From DATFNI01 sp963787205 (GTDB lineage Bacteria; Bacteroidota; Rhodothermia; Balneolales; DATFMH01): a stretch of DNA of 64,000 nucleotides. Within the stretch, counting starts at the first letter, position 1; each line of letters starts with the position of its first letter. The stretch spans positions 62,001-126,000 of the forward strand of contig CAWBCD010000003.1 in the NCBI GenBank assembly GCA_963787205.1, given 5' to 3'. The position numbers and the translations under genes were made by a program. Under the pieces are notes generated by a model, which was not told the origin of the DNA, searched no databases, and saw nothing but the letters and a program-made list of their open reading frames with translations. Positions 1 through 7,658 of this stretch are shown one piece after another.

Positions 1-1021
1 AAGTAATAGGCCCCTCAGCCCAAAACGGTTTCCCAGCACTGGTTTGATACCACCAATAATTGCGCCTTTGGCTACTATCAGTATAATAGAGTGCAGTGGC
101 CTGTGACGCTTTATCGAGCACATTGCTAAGATATTGAGACGTAGTAACATGCTCGTCATCATGTAAAGGAGTAAAAGGACCATTAAAACCCAAGGCAACA
201 TAACCTAAGGTGGCAAAACTCATGAGTGGCCAGTTACCCGCTTGCATTTCGTCCGCATTAACCGAAAATCCAAATATACCGGATTCATCTTTTTGTGTAT
301 CGGCCCATATACCCTGCATTTCCCCGTTAATGGCTCCATCCCACCACTGTTTGTCTGATTGGCTAAGCAGTTTGGTGGTATCTCCTGCCAAGTCCTGATA
401 GGCATTTTCCAAGGCCAAGTACAAATCCCAAGCACGGGCTACTTTCATTAGTGCCGTGGATCGTTTCCATGCATTGCCAGAATCATATTGAGTAAAATAA
501 TCCTGTTTTCGTTGTAGTGCCGCCATCAGGCTGTCCATGGCCTCTGCGTGGGTAGGCATATTTGGAATTTCACTTTGAATTGAAGAAGTAAAAATATTAG
601 GATTTTTTTCAATGATAAAACTCATCAAGGCCAGGAAGGCTCGGGACTCGAGAACTGAACTGTTGAATTCTTTATGATCATTGGTAGTAAATGTCTCTAA
701 ACTTTTAGAATTTTGCCTATACTGGTTGATAATTTGTATATATATTTGTCTTACACTCTGAGCAACTGATATCCCATCTAGTCCATAAACCCGTTCCAAC
801 ACCTGTTTTACTCCATAGGTCGTATTGCTATAAGTATTGTAATAGGAGTCGTTTTTCAAATTGTCAAAACCGCGCATAGATAATGCGGGTCTAGGAATAT
901 TGAAATCATCCGTGAAAAATCGTGTATTCTTACGGTTAGCCGGCAGATTCCATGTCTGCGCAAACACGCTCGATATCCCCGTCATCAATATGATGACAAG
1001 CACAATCACTTGCTTTTTCAT
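1..1021 (-). CDS. Secreted protein of unknown function, 3' end outside window
   Basis: The minus-strand frame is open from an ATG at 1021 to the window edge (340 codons, no stop), so the C-terminus is missing. The N-terminus is a clear Sec signal peptide: MKKQ, a hydrophobic core, then a VFAQ cleavage site near residue 22. The mature part is rich in aromatic residues and alpha-helical in character, with stretches such as ARAWDLYLALENAYQDL and NYWWYQTSAGKPFWAEGP. That style recalls alpha/alpha-toroid polysaccharide lyases or hydrolases, but I cannot name a family. A purine-rich GGAGAGG lies upstream of the ATG. The gene is followed in the same direction by other exported proteins. Function unknown; export is well supported. 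Confidence 0.72.
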   Translation of the reverse strand, partial: MKKQVIVLVIILMTGISSVFAQTWNLPANRKNTRFFTDDFNIPRPALSMRGFDNLKNDSYYNTYSNTTYGVKQVLERVYGLDGISVAQSVRQIYIQIINQYRQNSKSLETFTTNDHKEFNSSVLESRAFLALMSFIIEKNPNIFTSSIQSEIPNMPTHAEAMDSLMAALQRKQDYFTQYDSGNAWKRSTALMKVARAWDLYLALENAYQDLAGDTTKLLSQSDKQWWDGAINGEMQGIWADTQKDESGIFGFSVNADEMQAGNWPLMSFATLGYVALGFNGPFTPLHDDEHVTTSQYLSNVLDKASQATALYYTDSSQRRNYWWYQTSAGKPFWAEGPIT

Positions 1022-1052
1022 TATACCTCTCCGCCTTAACTTGATGTTTTAT

Positions 1053-1451
1053 CTATTTTACTAACACCGGAATGTTTATAACTCCACCTACTTCTAGGGA
1101 GTCAACCGAGCCATTATCTATATTTATACCACCTGAGATTATAATCACAGTCCCTTTAGGTTGACTGCCTAAAGAAGGTGCTATATATTTTATATAAGGT
1201 CCGTTAACAGTTCCGTTCACAGCCAATGTATCTTTTCCCAAGCCCCAAGAGTATTTAAATTGAGTATCTGTGCTATCCTCAATTACGCAATGAATTAGTA
1301 CGGTATCTTTGGTAGCAACGGTATCCGGGGTCAGGTCGATGCGCACAATCCGGGTTTGAGGGGGATAGTATGTTTCTGGGGACTCACCTCCAAAGTTGCA
1401 CGCTTCCAAAAGTGCTATCATTACGATACCTAACCAGAAGATGCGTTTCAT
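1053..1451 (-). CDS. Small lipoprotein, possible Ig-like fold
   Basis: This 132-residue protein begins with MKRIFWLGIVMIALLEAC, a lipoprotein signal with the lipobox LEAC (Cys18). The mature part (YYPPQTRIVRIDLTPDTVATKDTVLIHCVI) has the alternating hydrophobic pattern and the phrase TVLIHCVIEDS that are common in Ig-like or PKD-like beta-sandwich domains. It is therefore probably an envelope lipoprotein with one beta-sandwich. It lies 31 bases upstream of the partial secreted gene on the same strand and may be cotranscribed with it. No enzymatic motif is visible. The coding call is good; the role is unknown. Confidence 0.7.
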   Translation of the reverse strand: MKRIFWLGIVMIALLEACNFGGESPETYYPPQTRIVRIDLTPDTVATKDTVLIHCVIEDSTDTQFKYSWGLGKDTLAVNGTVNGPYIKYIAPSLGSQPKGTVIIISGGINIDNGSVDSLEVGGVINIPVLVK

Positions 1452-1628
1452 AGTATTGCTCCAAACGGTGTAGTGTTTATACTTAAATACATCTTTGTTT
1501 TATGAAACGCAACCGCTATGTATCGTAATATTGAACTTATTTACAAATTGATAACATTAGTCAAAGACATTCTAGCTAGCTGTCAATTATGCCATCGTTG
1601 CCTTAGCATATGACATGGATCCAGTAGA

Positions 1629-2093
1629 TTATTCTTTGCCCAATAATTTATAGTGAATACTAAGCATAGTAGCTGGTACTAGATCCGATCCCAAATATGT
1701 ACCCGCACCAATATTAAATTGCTTGTAACCAATTGTACCACTCACTCCAATCATCGTCAGCGCCTGAAAAGGAAAAATAATTGTACCTGCAGAAATACCA
1801 TAGTGCCACCGGCTCGGATGATATCGGTATTGTCTTACTTCATATGTATGATTGCCAGGATTCCATGTAGTCCAATCGATTTTAGTCCCTTGTGTCTTAA
1901 TTGCGTTTTTGGGATCTGATAACACATAATGAAACATTGACTTAGGTACATATATGGTATCCCGTCTAAGTTTAGTGACCTGCACTGTATCGGTCACAAA
2001 AACGAGTTCTGGTGTAATGGCTCCTTGAAAGGGTGGCAACTTCAAATTAGGAATATGCATGTACTTAAAATCCCGCAGGGATGGAATCGGCAT
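1629..2093 (-). CDS. Hypothetical membrane-anchored protein with damaged start
   Basis: The open frame from the first ATG gives 154 residues of unknown family, with short motifs DTVQVTKLRRDTIYVP and a glycine-rich C-terminal half that could be beta-stranded. Upstream of this ATG the same frame continues without a stop for about 30 codons. It encodes a hydrophobic segment reading KKTVITTTLAVLLIGIVIGW, a typical membrane anchor or signal. No start codon precedes it: the sequence before the lysines is AT followed by seven A, where ATG plus seven A would be expected (about 2171-2179). The original start was probably lost by deletion of one G. The gene lies next to tRNA-derived scars and may belong to a former mobile element. 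Confidence 0.45.
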   Translation of the reverse strand: MPIPSLRDFKYMHIPNLKLPPFQGAITPELVFVTDTVQVTKLRRDTIYVPKSMFHYVLSDPKNAIKTQGTKIDWTTWNPGNHTYEVRQYRYHPSRWHYGISAGTIIFPFQALTMIGVSGTIGYKQFNIGAGTYLGSDLVPATMLSIHYKLLGKE

Positions 2094-2411
2094 AACGCTA
2101 TTATCTGAATGGGCCGTCCAGCCAATGACTATTCCGATCAGTAGTACTGCCAGGGTAGTCGTTATAACTGTTTTTTTATCTGCTTAATTTAGCCTGTCGG
2201 TATTTAATTAAGGTTAGTCGCCGGATACGGAAGTAATCCGATGGAATGATACGATACCGAACCCAAACTCCTTGCGGCTTCTCGTGGCCATTTGTCTTAT
2301 CGCAAGAGATGACAATTCCAATGTATCCGTGAATGGTTGAACCATGTTCCCATATTTCCAGGGTACCTGAAGGACCATGAATCCAGTATGAGATTCGAAG
2401 CAAAATACCTT

Positions 2412-2541
2412 AAATCGGGCTACCAAATGGGCTACCAACGATGGGGGGAAGCCCCCGTTTTGAGCCCGTTAGAGGTGGTTGCGTCCAGACTCAAAATCGT
2501 GTTCCTTCGGGAGTGTCGGTTCGACTCCGACCACCGGTACA
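2412..2541 (+). mobile_element. Integration scar: repeat plus tRNA-Leu-like 3' half
   Basis: From about 2415 the sequence reads GGCTACCAAATGGGCTACCA, then a GGGGGGAAGCCCCC stretch; a near copy lies at 4399-4441. Bases 2490-2541 look like the 3' half of a leucine tRNA: loop CTCAAAA (CAA anticodon), half stem TCGTG, long variable arm TTCCTTCGGGAGT, a perfect T arm GTCGG-TTCGACT-CCGAC, and acceptor strand CACCGGT plus A. The sequence before the loop (CCAGA) does not pair with TCGTG, and no matching 5' acceptor strand is present. Only half a tRNA is therefore here, as left by integration at an anticodon-loop attachment site. The upstream repeat may be the end of a lost integrase gene (inference). 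Confidence 0.5.
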
Positions 2542-2548
2542 AATCCTC

Positions 2549-2586
2549 AAAAAGCGCTGTTTAATTTATTTAAGCAGCGCTTTTTT
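2549..2586. terminator. Strong hairpin terminator after the tRNA-like scar
   Basis: An 11-bp stem (AAAAAGCGCTG with CAGCGCTTTTT) surrounds an AT-rich loop and is followed by a run of T. It sits just after the tRNA-like 3' half, where a tRNA terminator is expected. It also ends at the 3' end of the minus-strand lipoprotein gene, so it can act in both directions. Confidence 0.7.
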
Positions 2587-3214
2587 AAATTATTTTGTAA
2601 GACAATAACGTCCACGTCGAAGTATACAAGGCAACAGGTCCTGTAGGTGTTGTACCAAAAATCTCGTCAAAATGTGCCTTGACAATGCCAACATTAGGTT
2701 CGATCCAATAAGTAATAGTCCCCCCGCTCAAATTGATACTGAATTTCTGAACCATTCGATAACTTTCATTGAAAGTACCTCCACTCCAGGAAATAGTATC
2801 CCTGGAAACGACCGAGTACCTGCTGTTATCATCTGTCCATTCTTTACCTGCTTCCAGAGGAAAGACAATTTTTGTAAATACAAAGCTTTGTGGGTTTACA
2901 TAAAAACCTTGTGGAAAATCAAAGTGGAGTGTTCCCCCAGAGGAGACGACAGTTATAGAATCGGTATGATCCGTAAATTTAAATTTCCATAGGGATCGTA
3001 TTTGCCCTGATGTGGTATCTGTTTGCAGGATACTCACCCGGAGCGTATCCAATTTGGGAGGGGAGGTTGAATCATACACAGCATAGGTCCAGGTACTTCC
3101 GGGAGTTAAAGGGAGAGTGTAGGACAGGTTTGATTGTTTTGAGCCGAGTAAATTACAACCTGCAACAAGACCCGATACGATAATCAGAGTGATATAAATT
3201 AGTGCGTTTTTCAT
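2585..3214 (-). CDS. Lipoprotein of unknown function
   Basis: The protein has 209 residues. The signal MKNALIYITLIIVSGLVAGC ends in a canonical lipobox (LVAGC, Cys20). The body (LPLTPGSTWTYAVYDST, then LDTLRVSILQTDTTSGQIRSLWKFKF) has the pattern of all-beta envelope lipoproteins beginning with the phrase PLxxGxxWTY. The later part KAHFDEIFGTTPTGPVALYTSTWTLLSY resembles in style the lipoprotein at 59320 in this window, which also has a YWxxPNVGIVK-like section. It lies between two integration scars together with the propeller lipoprotein. Surface or periplasmic anchoring is well supported; ligand and role are unknown. Confidence 0.75.
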   Translation of the reverse strand: MKNALIYITLIIVSGLVAGCNLLGSKQSNLSYTLPLTPGSTWTYAVYDSTSPPKLDTLRVSILQTDTTSGQIRSLWKFKFTDHTDSITVVSSGGTLHFDFPQGFYVNPQSFVFTKIVFPLEAGKEWTDDNSRYSVVSRDTISWSGGTFNESYRMVQKFSINLSGGTITYWIEPNVGIVKAHFDEIFGTTPTGPVALYTSTWTLLSYKII

Positions 3215-3263
3215 TAGAAACTCCAGTTCATAATCAAGAGCTCATTATTTAATTTATTTCCCC

Positions 3264-4253
3264 TTACTTATTCAATTTAGAAAGTAAATACCGTTTAATA
3301 CCTGTAGCTGTCCCTACAAACAAATAGGTATTATTGGCAGCGAATGAGGTGGCGCTTACACTATCAACCAGAGCCCAACTCTTGCCTTTATCCAAAGAAA
3401 AATAAGCACCATTATTTGTCCCCGTAAAAAGATCCGAACCATTTGCATAAAGTGCGTTAACAGTATGATCCGTTAGTCCATCATTCGCTTCTTTCCAACT
3501 TGCCCCGTTGTCTGTGGTAACGAAGATTCCACCCGTCGTATCTCCGGGGAATTGAAATGCTGGTGCAAAGATATCGCCACCTAAAGCGGCCAATCCACGA
3601 AAGTCGTAATTGGTTGAGAAAACTTCTTTCCAACTTGCCCCATTATCTGAGGAACGATAGATTCCCTCTCCGGACGTGGCTGCAAAGAGATATCCCGGGA
3701 GGGGAACCAACCCTACTACCGGATACGAAAGCCCGGCAGTATCTGCTGCTGACCAATTATGGCCATTATTCTTAGTCATAAAGACCCCGTGGTTCGTTCC
3801 GGCATAGAGCGTTCCATTTATCATGGCAAAACAGTTGGTATTCTCAGAAAAACTAGGATCGGGTTCGGTCCAAATCTTCCCATTGTCTATAGATATTAGA
3901 ACTTTACCTTTGTATCCACCTCCAATGCCAGCAAATATGGTTTTACTGTTTCCAAAGAATGAAGTATGTGTATAGGTACCATGGAAGTTAGAGGGATTGG
4001 TATTATCCACATGGATGCTATCAACCTGCTGCCAGTTTGTTCCATTATCGACAGAGAGGAAAATGTAGCTGGTTGAACCCATCGATGAGGTACCTGCAAT
4101 GATGTAATCCCCATTTGCATGGATACCCGACACCGGCAAATTCTTAAATGGTCGGTTATAGGTTACTATTTTATTCTTGGAACTAATTAGTTGACAACCT
4201 GTTAGTAGACTGCTAATAGTAAAAAGAATGATATAAACCGGTAACCGTTTCAT
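3264..4253 (-). CDS. Lipoprotein with BNR/Asp-box beta-propeller
   Basis: The start at 4253 (MKRLPVYIIL) is preferred over an ATG 12 bases upstream, because GGGAG lies five bases before it. The signal ends in LLTGC (Cys20), a lipobox. The mature protein carries at least six Asp-box motifs of the form S/T-x-D-x-G-x-x-W: SVDNGTNW, SIDNGKIW, TKNNGHNW, SSDNGASW, TTDNGASW and SLDKGKSW. They are spaced about 45 residues apart, as in sortilin- and sialidase-like propellers. No sialidase Arg triad or FRIP motif is seen, so this is more likely a binding or structural propeller than a sialidase. It is probably displayed on the outer membrane. Confidence 0.82.
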   Translation of the reverse strand: MKRLPVYIILFTISSLLTGCQLISSKNKIVTYNRPFKNLPVSGIHANGDYIIAGTSSMGSTSYIFLSVDNGTNWQQVDSIHVDNTNPSNFHGTYTHTSFFGNSKTIFAGIGGGYKGKVLISIDNGKIWTEPDPSFSENTNCFAMINGTLYAGTNHGVFMTKNNGHNWSAADTAGLSYPVVGLVPLPGYLFAATSGEGIYRSSDNGASWKEVFSTNYDFRGLAALGGDIFAPAFQFPGDTTGGIFVTTDNGASWKEANDGLTDHTVNALYANGSDLFTGTNNGAYFSLDKGKSWALVDSVSATSFAANNTYLFVGTATGIKRYLLSKLNK

Positions 4254-4398
4254 AGCATCTCCCATTTCTAACCGATACTTATTACTTCATCCCTGTTCGG
4301 TAAAGCTAACCATATCTATATAATGATTGTTGGGGGTAGATGCAAGCAATAAAAGTCCTTATGAATGCATCTATTATCGGGATTTGTCCCGGGAGCCG

Positions 4399-4441
4399 GG
4401 CTACCAAATGGGCTACCAAAGATGGGGGAAGCCCCTGTTTC
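4399..4441. repeat. Second copy of the scar-associated repeat
   Basis: The sequence starting GGCTACCAAATGGGCTACCA and running through GATGGGGGAAGCCCC matches the repeat at 2415-2460 with few differences. After it the two copies diverge. It lies between the propeller lipoprotein and the DUF5916 gene, so copies sit at gene-module boundaries. No tRNA-like half follows this copy. Confidence 0.6.
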
Positions 4442-4530
4442 GTGGGCTGGAATAGCCCATATTCAGCCTGTTAATTTCCAAGCCGGGGGGTCAAATCAGG
4501 AGCCAGCCTGAAATTGGAGATTCATCGTCA

Positions 4531-7191
4531 TCATAGCGAAAACCAGTAATTGATCTTAAAGAGGAAAATATTATTGGGCACTATTTTGAAAAGCCGCCCC
4601 AGTGAATGACCCAGGTCTGCATTATAGTTATTGATAAAGGCCGTTTGTTCACTCGACCATACCAGGTAGATGTCGGAGCCCGGCCGGTATCGCCACCTGA
4701 AGACCAGGTTGGAACGAAACTGGCGGAAATTGAAATCCGGGTTCGCAATCGAATAATCGGGAATATTATTGCCATTTTCGTGTAAATAGTAGCGATTATT
4801 CGAGAATCCGGGATTGTTGTAAATCACAAAACGGTCGTTGTAATTATTGGCTTCAGGCTGACTTACATATTTGAAATCCGAGTATCTCCCCCTTGATACA
4901 AACGGGCTTCCGTAGTACTGGATGGTTATATCCGGGGTGATGATGTAGTCAAACCTCAGGGTCAGGTTAAATGTCTGTTGGCTGATGGTGCCGAGGATAT
5001 AGCGGTTGCCGGCACTCCGGTCGACGGTCGTCACGTATTGAAGGCGATTGTGGTTGCCCGTATAACTGGCTGTCGCTTCAACCCGGAAATTATCGGTCAC
5101 CCTTGCCGTAATACCCGGTCCGAACTGGTAACTATCAGCCGAATGATGGGAGGCTTGCATGATATTGTACATCAGTTGCACGGATACCTTTTTTGAATCA
5201 TCCGTTGAAAACTGCCCGTAAAAATTCAGGCTGGCAGGTATTTTTATGGCGTAACCCCCCCGCAGAATACGGGTATCCAGGGTCTGAGAATTGAAATCCC
5301 AATTGGTATTCAGACTCCATTTATTCAAAAACGTCGGTGAAAAAGCTAAATTAACCCCGGAACCAAGATATTGCCCGTTGTAATTCCATTGGTTGAACTG
5401 TTTCAGGCCGATGTTAAAGGTCCGGAAGATGGAGGTAGGCTTTGTGACGAAATAAGAAATATTATTATCCTGGTTGAGGATATCCGCTATTTTCATATAT
5501 CCAATGTCATTCAGTTCAAGTCCGGGCGAATACCAGCTAACCCCTGTGGAATAGTGCCAGAGTCCCGTTCCCTTTCCGATGACAAGCTTTCCTCCGTTTC
5601 CACTCAAGGTTGTCCGCGTTGTATCAAAATGCAGGTAAGCGGCCCCGGGACGCTGGTAATAGCGCGCCGATGATTCCTGCAAGAACGTGATGGCCCGCTG
5701 ACTCCCTTTGATGTAACTGCCGATTAGTTTTGCATTGATATAGAATTCCTTGTTATGCCACTGGTGCAGTAAGTCGAAACCACCCGTATAGGCATCATGA
5801 CTTAGGAAATTCAAACTATCATTGCGAATAAAACGGTTTGTCGATGTCAAAATACCACCTATTATCGTATTCCCGTGATGATAGTTTTTTTGAATACGGG
5901 CTACCATGTAATTGGTCAGTGGCTCTACAGGTTGTTTGTAGATCGTTCCGTTTGGACTGCTTAATCTGGCGTTTTCACGGGCCGTCAGGCTTTGAAGGAC
6001 TCCGACTGAAAGGTTCTTTGACGTTTTGCCGCTGAGCTTAATGGCGCTCAGGATTGTCGTTTGTTGCGGTTCTTTCACAAACAGGTTATCAGTAGGATTT
6101 ATCACATATGAGGGGGCATGACCGATGCGTCGCGTATAAAAAAGGCTGTTGTCGTCAATACTGTAATCGAAGATATTCTTGCCTTCAACGAAAAAGGGGC
6201 GTTTCTCCTGGTAAAAGGTTTCAAAGTTCGTCAGGTTCATTACCGACGGGTCGGCTTCGACCTGGCCAAAATCAGGATTCAATGCCATATTGAGCGTGAA
6301 ATTGCTGGTCACTCCAATCTTTGCATTCAAGCCTATGTTGTCGCTCCACGACCGCCCCTTGTCGGCGAACGGATTGGCAGGGTTTGTCTTGAACGTATTC
6401 AATTTGCCAAGTGTATAAGGCATGAATTCAATTCGGGGTTGTTTTTTCAAATCCTTGATCCCCTTCAATATGCCGAAATTGTAAATCATGCCCGGACCGG
6501 TCATTGTCTGCACTTCCCAATCGTCTTCTTCTTTGAGCCTGTTTATCCATCGCCAGACGTGTAAACCCCAGGTCTGGACCGAATCACTGCTGTAGTGAAG
6601 CTGACTAAAAGGGATCTTCATCTCCGCTACCCACGAAGAATCGTTAATTCCCACTTTCCCTTCCCATACGGGATTCCAGTTGACATCCCAGTTACCCGGG
6701 TTGGTCAGGACGAGATCAATTTTCTGTCCGTAGGCGGTCAGGTCGAATTCATAACCAGTTTCATCGTCGTTATAACTGTCAAAATTGACTCCGACCTGGT
6801 CGCCGATGATTTCATCACGAACCCCCGCAATTCGTTGAATTTTTTTGGGATTGTCAAAGGCGCGGATAGCGACATAAAGATTATGGTCGTCGTAGAGGAT
6901 CTTGACCTCGGTACGCTTAGAGGGCTTGCCATGTTCAACGGGTACAAACTGAGTGAAATATCTGCCCCAATGGCCGGTTTTCCAGGCCGGATCATTTAAT
7001 TTACCATCGATCACCGGGGGAGGAGTCGTCAAACGCTGGGTGACGTAGACCCGGTGCATCGGAATGACCGTATCAGCGGCGGCTGTTATGCCTGCCGGGT
7101 GAACATAAGGTTTGGCCGATACGTGGGCAACGGACAGAAGGATAGTTAATAACGTAATGAGTAAATATGAATAATAGCCGTTTCGGAACAT
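4531..7191 (-). CDS. DUF5916 outer-membrane protein with N-terminal CBM9-like domain
   Basis: The protein has 886 residues. A signal sequence (MFRNGYYSYLLITLLTILLSVAHVSA) is followed by a domain containing PPVIDGKLNDPAWKTG, WGRYFTQFVPVEHGKPSKRTEV, LYVAIRAFD and WVAEMKIPFSQL. This is the carbohydrate-binding family 9-like module typical of DUF5916 proteins (about residues 50-240). The rest shows PDFGQVEADPSVMNLTNFETFYQEKRPFFVEG, a hallmark phrase of the family, then long amphipathic strands ending in NIFLFKINYWFSL with a terminal aromatic, as in outer-membrane beta-barrels. It probably binds or moves saccharides at the outer membrane; the exact substrate is unknown. It lies between two scar repeats and is transcribed alone. 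Confidence 0.88.
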   Translation of the reverse strand: MFRNGYYSYLLITLLTILLSVAHVSAKPYVHPAGITAAADTVIPMHRVYVTQRLTTPPPVIDGKLNDPAWKTGHWGRYFTQFVPVEHGKPSKRTEVKILYDDHNLYVAIRAFDNPKKIQRIAGVRDEIIGDQVGVNFDSYNDDETGYEFDLTAYGQKIDLVLTNPGNWDVNWNPVWEGKVGINDSSWVAEMKIPFSQLHYSSDSVQTWGLHVWRWINRLKEEDDWEVQTMTGPGMIYNFGILKGIKDLKKQPRIEFMPYTLGKLNTFKTNPANPFADKGRSWSDNIGLNAKIGVTSNFTLNMALNPDFGQVEADPSVMNLTNFETFYQEKRPFFVEGKNIFDYSIDDNSLFYTRRIGHAPSYVINPTDNLFVKEPQQTTILSAIKLSGKTSKNLSVGVLQSLTARENARLSSPNGTIYKQPVEPLTNYMVARIQKNYHHGNTIIGGILTSTNRFIRNDSLNFLSHDAYTGGFDLLHQWHNKEFYINAKLIGSYIKGSQRAITFLQESSARYYQRPGAAYLHFDTTRTTLSGNGGKLVIGKGTGLWHYSTGVSWYSPGLELNDIGYMKIADILNQDNNISYFVTKPTSIFRTFNIGLKQFNQWNYNGQYLGSGVNLAFSPTFLNKWSLNTNWDFNSQTLDTRILRGGYAIKIPASLNFYGQFSTDDSKKVSVQLMYNIMQASHHSADSYQFGPGITARVTDNFRVEATASYTGNHNRLQYVTTVDRSAGNRYILGTISQQTFNLTLRFDYIITPDITIQYYGSPFVSRGRYSDFKYVSQPEANNYNDRFVIYNNPGFSNNRYYLHENGNNIPDYSIANPDFNFRQFRSNLVFRWRYRPGSDIYLVWSSEQTAFINNYNADLGHSLGRLFKIVPNNIFLFKINYWFSL

Positions 7192-7658
7192 TTCAGATAA
7201 TTAGATTCGCAAAAAGTTATGTTTAAATATTGAAATTTTAAGAATAAACCTATTGGTAGTATGATTCAATAAAATATTTTTTGCTACGCTCTTTTTAATT
7301 GCAGATTATCGCCGGTTTGTGCTGTTACCTGAACAGTGAACTTCCCGGAACGAAGCATCTTATCGATGGAAAGCACGGCATGTTGTTGATTCCCGGGAAA
7401 ATCATAGTGGTGGGATTAGATCTAAGGGAAACAATTCTTTGCGGGGAACCTTTCGGAACACTGTACTGCCAATTCCTTGTACGTAGTTTGTTCCAGGAAT
7501 AGGACTCCCAAACAGGGGAAGAGCCTCTTTGAGAGCTATGATTAGGCGACCAGATTCAAAATCGTGCGGAAAGGATTAAGTGTGGGTTCGAGTCCTGCCA
7601 CAGGTATTTCCTAAAAACAGTTTAATTCTGTTAGACGTCTTTTTGATATGTAAAGGGT
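7192..7658. other. Gene-free stretch with a tRNA-like scar at its end
   Basis: The first 300 bases hold the AT-rich leader of the minus-strand DUF5916 gene and no convincing gene. A short plus-strand frame at 7299-7502 shows no recognisable family. The tRNA-like scar at about 7515-7606 is listed separately. Confidence 0.4.
7512..7606 (+). mobile_element. Second tRNA-like 3' half (integration scar)
   Basis: The segment reads GGGGAAGAGCC, then CCAGATTCAAAATCGTG, then a variable region, a T arm GTGGG-TTCGAGT-CCTGC (with wobble pairs) and an acceptor-like strand ending CACAGGTA. The junction CCAGA-YTCAAAATCGTG is shared with the scar at 2490, yet the T arm and acceptor differ, so this is not a simple copy. 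As in the first scar, the 5' half of the tRNA is missing and CCAGA cannot pair with TCGTG. I interpret it as a leftover attachment site of an element that used a leucine tRNA anticodon loop. Confidence 0.4.

Noticed and set aside
2490..2541. Complete tRNA-Leu gene
   Set aside because: No 5' acceptor strand or anticodon 5' stem pairs with the intact 3' half.
7299..7502. 67-codon plus-strand gene
   Set aside because: No ribosome site, family resemblance or neighbour support.
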